NCBI GenBank assembly: GCA_025774735.1
Contig: JALGZU010000076.1
Coordinates: 1 to 10,138 of the forward strand
Source of the DNA: a candidate division LCP-89 bacterium
GTDB lineage: Bacteria > Electryoneota > B3-LCP
Direction of reading: 5' to 3'
Length of the DNA: 10,138 nt
In this document: in pieces, positions 6,415-10,138 of the stretch
Layout: each line of letters begins with the position of its first letter
Position numbering within the stretch: the first letter of the stretch is position 1
The notes under the pieces: model-generated
What the model was told of the DNA's origin: nothing
The model's input: only the letters and a program-made list of their open reading frames with translations
Databases searched by the model: none
Program-made: the position numbers and the translations under genes

Positions 6415-7191
6415 TTAAGGTTTAGAAATAGACAGGCTCAAATTAACACCAAAGGCACCGTTATGCGGATCCAGGATGGGAGTCAGCGCCAGATCGTCGG
6501 AAACGCTCCAGTCTCTGAGGTGACAATCGACGAAGGCGTCCGCTGCGCTGAAGATGACCGCCCCGACCGACCACCAGACCATCCGGTTGCGGTTGTCCTT
6601 GTAGAAGCGCGCCTCGTTCTCACCGCCCAAGGCATCGTAATAAAGATAGTTATTGTGCTGGTAATAGACGGAAAATGCCAGCCCGGTCTGCATGGCGAAC
6701 ATAACGGTGGCCTTCCAGCGCTTGCCATTGGCGAGCTGTCCTAATCCGGGAAAAAGTACCGACATAAAGGCCGCCAGAGTTGGGCTGTCAATTCGTTCGG
6801 ATTTACCGGCATAGTAAGCATCCATGGCGGTGAAAAGCGCGCCCGTACCGTACCATGCTGCTAGGCCGTATGCCGTATTCTGATCGAAAATGCGCCCCGC
6901 ATCATCCCAGGCGGGCCTATCTTCCGCCTTCTCCCAGTGATAGAGAGCATCCGCAGCGAGAAATCCTTCGGCCGCTAAAAAGAGACCACCACGCAGCCAC
7001 TCATTCCTGGAGAATTGACCCAGCCCCGGCAAAACTAGCGACTCCAGAGCGGGGATGACGTTGGAGGGTTGCGGTGATACCGCGAGGCTGTCCTCGGCTC
7101 GAAGGCAGTTAACTGAGCCGAAACTTAACGTCAATAGCAGTATGAGTAGGATTCTATTGCGCACTGGAAATCGGGATTGGTTCGGATGCAT
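6415..7191 (-). CDS. secreted/membrane DUF5683-like protein with duplicated PGLGQ unit
   Basis: 258-residue protein with a basic N-terminus and hydrophobic signal segment at about 13-29. It then has two related units. Unit one (about 49-130) starts with LVLPGLGQF and ends WYGTGALFTAMDAYYAG. Unit two (about 142-225) starts with VLFPGLGQL and ends WWSVGAVIFSAADAFVDCH. PGLGQ followed by a hydrophobic helix and a closing DAY/DAF is the pattern of DUF5683 proteins of Bacteroidetes-related bacteria. The last 25 residues (ALTPIL to LSLSISKP) look like beta strands, perhaps an outer-membrane or periplasmic end. The Cys at 29 near the signal end lacks a proper lipobox. The ATG at 7191 has no good ribosome site; a GTG ten codons in is possible but would shorten the basic N-terminus. 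Function unknown. Confidence 0.78.
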   Translation of the reverse strand: MHPNQSRFPVRNRILLILLLTLSFGSVNCLRAEDSLAVSPQPSNVIPALESLVLPGLGQFSRNEWLRGGLFLAAEGFLAADALYHWEKAEDRPAWDDAGRIFDQNTAYGLAAWYGTGALFTAMDAYYAGKSERIDSPTLAAFMSVLFPGLGQLANGKRWKATVMFAMQTGLAFSVYYQHNNYLYYDALGGENEARFYKDNRNRMVWWSVGAVIFSAADAFVDCHLRDWSVSDDLALTPILDPHNGAFGVNLSLSISKP

Positions 7192-7208
7192 CCAGAGGCG
7201 CTCGGGGA

Positions 7209-7592
7209 TCAGCCGACGAGGGCAACGGCTTCGATCTCGACCAGGGCGCCTTTGGGGAGCTTGGCTACCTCTACGGCTGACCTCGCCGGGGGATGAACGC
7301 TGAAATACTGAGCATAAACGTCATTCATCGCGGCGAAATCGTTCATGTCCTGCAGGAAAACGGTTGTCTTGATCACCTGTTCCAGCGAGGATCCGGCAGC
7401 TTCCATAACGGCTTTGAGATTCTTGAGGGCCTGGTGGGTCTGATCTGTTATGGTCTCACCGACGAGAGCGCCGGTCTCTGAATCTAAAGGGATCTGTCCC
7501 GCACTGAAAACGAAACTGCCGCCGGCCACGATCCCCTGGCTGTAAGGGCCGATTGCCTCCGGAGCGTTCTTTGTGGAAATAGGTTGCCGCAT
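7209..7592 (-). CDS. ridA: RidA family reactive imine/enamine deaminase
   Basis: 127-residue cytosolic protein, the normal RidA length. RidA hydrolyses reactive enamine/imine intermediates (such as 2-aminoacrylate formed by PLP enzymes) to keto acids and ammonia. Recognisable: AIGPYSQG at 13-20 with Tyr17, SAGQIP at 30-35, PPARSAVEV with the substrate-carboxylate Arg at 104 (Arg105 in E. coli), and VEIEA with Glu119. The E. coli Cys107 position is Ala, which is common in the family. The frame opens at a GTG at 7607, but the ATG at 7592 is chosen because GGAG lies 5 bases upstream and the protein then begins MRQPISTKNAP as relatives do. It lies 21 bases after the small membrane protein and 17 before the DUF5683-like gene. 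Confidence 0.95.
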   Translation of the reverse strand: MRQPISTKNAPEAIGPYSQGIVAGGSFVFSAGQIPLDSETGALVGETITDQTHQALKNLKAVMEAAGSSLEQVIKTTVFLQDMNDFAAMNDVYAQYFSVHPPARSAVEVAKLPKGALVEIEAVALVG

Positions 7593-7597
7593 CGGTT

Positions 7598-7601
7598 CTC
7601 C
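7598..7601 (-). promoter_or_regulatory. ribosome binding site fixing the ridA start
   Basis: GGAG (followed by AACCG) stands 5 bases before the ATG at 7592. It lies within the extension opened by the GTG at 7607, so that earlier start is very unlikely. Confidence 0.7.
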
Positions 7602-7613
7602 AATCACATTGAC

Positions 7614-7859
7614 CTACTGCTTCAGGTCGTCTGAATTATTCGCTCCTGCCGCGGATTTCGACGCATCGTCGGGAGAAGTCTTCTCCGGTGGTAGTTCGGT
7701 GTAGGTGACTTCCTCGATGTCGGCCTCCTTGAACCGGTCAACTTCCGGCTTGGACCGGGGTCGGCGAACCCGGGGTTGTTTCTTCGAACCGATCAGGCCC
7801 AGCAACCGGAAGAACCAGTAGATGAGCAGGCCGATGATGAGGATGCGTATCAAACCCAT
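7614..7859 (-). CDS. small single-helix membrane protein with charged tail
   Basis: 81 residues from the ATG at 7859. There is one N-terminal membrane helix (IRILIIGLLIYWFFRLLGLI, about 4-23), then a basic patch (KKQPRVRRPRSK) and a polar acidic tail rich in Glu, Asp, Ser and Lys (about 40-81) that is probably disordered. Positive charges after the helix suggest the tail lies in the cytoplasm. A TTG at 7871 overlapping the kinase stop (TTGA) would add four residues. Neither start has a strong ribosome site; the ATG is the more conventional choice. It resembles short Bacteroidetes-type membrane proteins such as DUF4834, but I cannot assign it firmly. The coding case rests on the tight fit between two firm genes and the clear helix-plus-tail architecture. 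Confidence 0.68.
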   Translation of the reverse strand: MGLIRILIIGLLIYWFFRLLGLIGSKKQPRVRRPRSKPEVDRFKEADIEEVTYTELPPEKTSPDDASKSAAGANNSDDLKQ

Positions 7860-7867
7860 AGGGAGTC

Positions 7868-8512
7868 TCAATCAATATCCGGATTGAAGAAGACCACGCC
7901 GCCGGGATGGCGGTCTATCTGATCTCGCAAGGTTTCTAGGTCTTCTTCTTTCTGCACGAAGTCCAGGTTCGTGGTGTTGATGATCAGTAGAGGGCTGTCG
8001 TAATAGTGGAAGAAAAAGTGATTGTACGCCTCGATCAGCGCCTTCAGATACTCTTCCGTAATGTGTTTTTCGTAACTGCGCCCGCGCCGCCGGATGTTGC
8101 GCATCAATTGATCCAGAGTGGACTGCAGATAGATGACCAGATCGGGACGGGGAGCATTCTTTTCGAGCGTTCCCCAGACGCTTTCGTACAACTGCAGCTC
8201 TCGGTCTTCGAGGTTCAGGTAGGCGAAAATCTTGTCCTTGGCGAAGATATAGTCCGAAATGGTGTGCGGGTGGAAAACGTCTTGCTGGGTGAACTCCTGC
8301 TGTTGTTGGAAACGGGAGAGCAAAAAGAAGAGTTGTGTCTGGAATGCGTAGCGGCCCGGGTCCTTGTAAAAATCCTCTATGAACGGATTCTCGTCGTAGC
8401 GTTCCAGAATGAGACGAGCGTCTATGGCTCGAGCCAGACTTCGAGCTAAACTGGTTTTTCCAACGCCGATCGGACCTTCAATGGCGATATGGTGAAGATT
8501 TTTCAGCGCCAC
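7868..8512 (-). CDS. deoxynucleoside kinase (dAK/dGK-like)
   Basis: 214-residue enzyme of the deoxynucleoside kinase family, which phosphorylates deoxynucleosides in salvage. Seen: the P-loop GPIGVGKTS at 13-21; ERYDENPF at 37-44 with the substrate-binding Glu; SDYIFAKDKIFA at 86-97 where other members have the DRS-type motif; PDLVIYLQ at 123-130; and an Arg-rich lid RRRGRSYE at 141-148. The Arg-rich lid and PLLIIN strand fit the bacterial deoxyadenosine/deoxyguanosine branch, but nucleoside preference is not certain. The start is GTG at 8512, with GCGGG about 5 bases upstream; an in-frame TAA at 8527-8525 excludes a longer protein. It follows folK by 25 bases. folK and this kinase family occur next to each other, and as fusions, in Bacteroidetes-related genomes (from memory). 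Confidence 0.92.
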   Translation of the reverse strand: MALKNLHHIAIEGPIGVGKTSLARSLARAIDARLILERYDENPFIEDFYKDPGRYAFQTQLFFLLSRFQQQQEFTQQDVFHPHTISDYIFAKDKIFAYLNLEDRELQLYESVWGTLEKNAPRPDLVIYLQSTLDQLMRNIRRRGRSYEKHITEEYLKALIEAYNHFFFHYYDSPLLIINTTNLDFVQKEEDLETLRDQIDRHPGGVVFFNPDID

Positions 8513-8537
8513 AATGCCCGCATTTTAGGATTTTCCA

Positions 8538-9059
8538 TTACTCTGTTGCTACATTTCTCCAGTTCGGGAGCTTTCCCTTGCGACGAACCTCTGTTTCGTC
8601 CTGGCAGAGCGCCAACAGTTCTCCGATGGTGTAACCCGCGACCGGATGGTAAAGATCCGGAGCCAGTTCAGCCAGCGGTTCTAAAATGAACCTCCGCCCC
8701 GCCATCTCCGGATGAGGAATAGTGAGGCGTTCACGGCGAAACTCGGCTTGCCCCCACATGAGAATATCCAGGTCGAGGATCCTGGGACCCCAGCGCCCGC
8801 TCTCCTGCCGCCGACCGGCGCGCTCCTCGATCTGCTGGAGGATATCGAGAAACCGCAGTGGATTATCGACCTCTGTAACCAGCGAACAGACTGCATTTAA
8901 AAACGGCGGCTGGTCGGTTCTGCCCCATGGTTCCGTCTCGTAAACGAACGACGTCTGAAGAATGTCCGCGCTTTCGGACAGCCCTTCGAGGCCAGCTGCG
9001 AGATTCACCATTCGGTCGCCGAGATTTGAACCCAAACCAATCCAGATTTCAGGAGACAC
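8538..9059 (-). CDS. folK: 2-amino-4-hydroxy-6-hydroxymethyldihydropteridine diphosphokinase (HPPK)
   Basis: Transfers diphosphate from ATP to 6-hydroxymethyl-7,8-dihydropterin, the step before dihydropteroate synthase in folate synthesis; cytosolic. The 173 residues match usual HPPK length. Landmarks: WIGLGSNLGDR at 6-16, YETEPWG at 40-46, the PFLNAV segment at 52-57, the HPPK signature RWGPRILDLDIL at 89-100 with Mg-binding D96 and D98, and IPHPEMAGRRFILEPLAEL at 114-132. The start is GTG at 9059, inside the end of folB (11-base overlap), with GAGG 6 bases upstream (9069-9066), so translation is probably coupled to folB. The pair performs successive pathway steps. Confidence 0.96.
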   Translation of the reverse strand: MSPEIWIGLGSNLGDRMVNLAAGLEGLSESADILQTSFVYETEPWGRTDQPPFLNAVCSLVTEVDNPLRFLDILQQIEERAGRRQESGRWGPRILDLDILMWGQAEFRRERLTIPHPEMAGRRFILEPLAELAPDLYHPVAGYTIGELLALCQDETEVRRKGKLPNWRNVATE

Positions 9060-9420
9060 AGGTCACCTCAGCTTCCATCACGCCCTGGACCATGCCTTTT
9101 ATCGGGGGCTGCGCTTTCCTGACCCGTACCGTCACAGTAATAACCTGACGCAACGCTGCGATTTCCGAAGCGATCTGTTCGGCCAGGGTTTCGATCAGGA
9201 TGCAGGGATCTCCCTCCGCTTGCTTCCGTACAATCTCGTACACCGTGGTGAGGTTTACAGTGGCTTCGAGCCGGTCCTCGGAACACGCCTCACCGAGGTC
9301 GGCTTCGATTTCGACGTCCACCTCGAAGCGGTTGCCCAGCTCCCGCTCGGCGGGCGCATGCCCGTGCCGCCCCCAGAAGACCAGGTCCTTCAATCGCAAT
9401 TGATGAGATGTGCTCCCCAT
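9049..9420 (-). CDS. folB: dihydroneopterin aldolase, catalytic Tyr position replaced by Leu
   Basis: Cleaves 7,8-dihydroneopterin to 6-hydroxymethyldihydropterin and glycolaldehyde. 123 residues, the family length, forming the tunnel-fold oligomer. An ungapped comparison from memory with the S. aureus enzyme over the central region places E25 (AERELG) on Glu22, K102 (RKAQPPI) on Lys100, and LIETLAEQIA (75-84) on the family's pterin-anchoring LLEHLAERIA, so the Glu is at 77. But the position of Tyr54 (TVHYGEV) is L57 (TVNLTTV), and Tyr15 of YHG is Arg18. The Tyr-to-Arg change is not rare; loss of the catalytic Tyr is. The ATG at 9420 has GGAGAGG just upstream. It lies 35 bases after the secreted protein gene and overlaps folK. 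The family call is firm; full aldolase activity is less certain. Confidence 0.93.
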   Translation of the reverse strand: MGSTSHQLRLKDLVFWGRHGHAPAERELGNRFEVDVEIEADLGEACSEDRLEATVNLTTVYEIVRKQAEGDPCILIETLAEQIASEIAALRQVITVTVRVRKAQPPIKGMVQGVMEAEVTCVS

Positions 9421-9455
9421 GCCTCTCCGCAGATTGGGTATCGTCGGCGCCGCTT

Positions 9456-10138
9456 TTATTTCAGGTACAGTACTTTGAAAACGTCCACCCTCTCGTCCCC
9501 CTCGATCCGGAGCAGGTAGATCCCCGAAGGCTGGGCGGGTTGAGCCTTCCAGGTCAGGCGGTGTTGCCCGGCAGCTAACGGCCCGCTGTGAAGATCGGCC
9601 ACTCGCCTGCCGTTGACATCCCAGAGGGAGACATGGGTGGGGATCGCGTGCGGGAGATCCAAAAGAACGGTCAATTGCGCGTTAAACGGATTCGGAAACG
9701 CGGAATACAAAGCGTATTCCCGGGGGACATCAACATCCGGGGAAATGTATACGAATGTATCCGCCGCTAATACTTTGACATTGTCGATGCGCCAACCCTG
9801 TTCGTTGAGGGTTTCATCCGTGGAAATTAGCCAGCGCAGGCGCACGTCGCTTGAATCGCAATACGGCATCAGATTTCCGTAGCCTCTGCCCCAGCCGACA
9901 TCCTGACCTGCGAAGGGTCCGGAAAGATCCTCCCAGTTTAGGCCGCCGTCCGTGCTCACCTGAACCTTACAGAAGTCAAAGTCGGGCTCGAAATAATACC
10001 AGTGATCGAATTGCAGAGATGCGGTCAGAAATCCGGATAGATCCAGCGGAACCGCCCATTCGATCCAGTTCTCGGTTTGGGGCTGGTACAAAGTCAGATG
10101 GGGACTGGACGCGGCAATGGACACTCCGCTCCAGAGAG
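9456..10138 (-). CDS. secreted jelly-roll protein with T9SS C-terminal sorting domain, 5' part beyond the window
   Basis: The C-terminal 227 residues of a larger exported protein; the frame is open through the right edge, so the GTG at 10124 is not the true start. The upper part (about 9780-10110) is a beta-sandwich module of the MAM/immune-inhibitor-A-like sort: LQFDHWYYFEPDFD, VQVSTDGGLNW, VRLRWLISTD, then GWRIDNVKVL. Such modules follow the catalytic domain in M6 and other secreted peptidases, but no catalytic residues are in view. The last about 85 residues (from about 9716 down) form a type A T9SS sorting domain: YALYSAFPNPFNAQLTV, VSLWDVNGRRVADL, GQHRLTW, PSGIYLLRIEG, and a short basic end KVLYLK. 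Export by type IX secretion with surface attachment or release is expected. The parent enzyme's identity is unknown. Confidence 0.88.
   Translation of the reverse strand, partial: LWSGVSIAASSPHLTLYQPQTENWIEWAVPLDLSGFLTASLQFDHWYYFEPDFDFCKVQVSTDGGLNWEDLSGPFAGQDVGWGRGYGNLMPYCDSSDVRLRWLISTDETLNEQGWRIDNVKVLAADTFVYISPDVDVPREYALYSAFPNPFNAQLTVLLDLPHAIPTHVSLWDVNGRRVADLHSGPLAAGQHRLTWKAQPAQPSGIYLLRIEGDERVDVFKVLYLK

Noticed and set aside
8006..8449. 147-codon open frame on the plus strand
   Set aside because: Antisense to the deoxynucleoside kinase, whose P-loop and lid are unambiguous; no motif or ribosome site supports the plus-strand frame.
8962..9519. 185-codon open frame on the plus strand
   Set aside because: It lies wholly opposite folK, folB and the secreted protein end, all with clear family motifs. 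Its translation is Arg/Ser/Pro-rich with no recognisable domain, typical of an antisense shadow in GC-rich coding DNA.

Overview
The window is a compact bacterial chromosome segment. Every supported gene lies on the minus strand, so transcription runs from high to low coordinates. Genes sit 0-75 bases apart or overlap. I see no rRNA, tRNA, CRISPR array, insertion sequence or phage gene. The partial secreted protein at the right edge ends in a type A sorting domain of the type IX secretion system (PNPFN motif, GxH...W...PSGIYLLRI). DUF5683-like and DUF2279-like envelope proteins are also present. Together these point to the Fibrobacteres-Chlorobi-Bacteroidetes (FCB) superphylum or a neighbouring uncultured phylum such as Cloacimonetes, Marinimicrobia, Zixibacteria or Fermentibacteria. 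This placement is inference.

Right part (10138 to 4329): one run of ten closely packed genes with no visible internal terminator. It begins with the 3' end of a T9SS-exported jelly-roll protein. Then come folB and folK (two steps of folate synthesis, overlapping by 11 bases), a deoxynucleoside kinase, a small one-helix membrane protein, ridA (imine deaminase), a secreted DUF5683-like protein with two PGLGQ repeats, an HD-domain hydrolase, a small DUF2279/YfiM-like exported protein, and a PHP-family phosphoesterase. The shared theme is housekeeping: pterin and nucleotide metabolism, metabolite repair, and envelope proteins of unknown role.

Middle (4328 to 4219): a roughly 110-base gap holding the only convincing promoter in the window, a perfect TATAAT with a TTGTTT element 17 bases upstream, pointing into purF.

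Left part (4218 to 1): purF (iron-sulfur type, with propeptide), then after 74 bases a four-gene lipid-like module: a UbiA-family prenyltransferase, a 2[4Fe-4S] ferredoxin, a geranylgeranyl-reductase-family flavoprotein, and a CDP-alcohol phosphatidyltransferase cut by the left edge. These four classes match the late steps of archaeal ether-lipid synthesis: attachment of the second geranylgeranyl chain, ferredoxin-driven saturation of the chains, and head-group transfer. This is the most interesting part of the window. The early archaeal-lipid enzymes (G1P dehydrogenase, GGGP synthase) and CarS are not here, so modification of a quinone side chain remains a competing explanation.

A second oddity is in FolB. 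The Glu and Lys of the active site are kept, but the catalytic Tyr position (Tyr54 in the S. aureus enzyme) is Leu.
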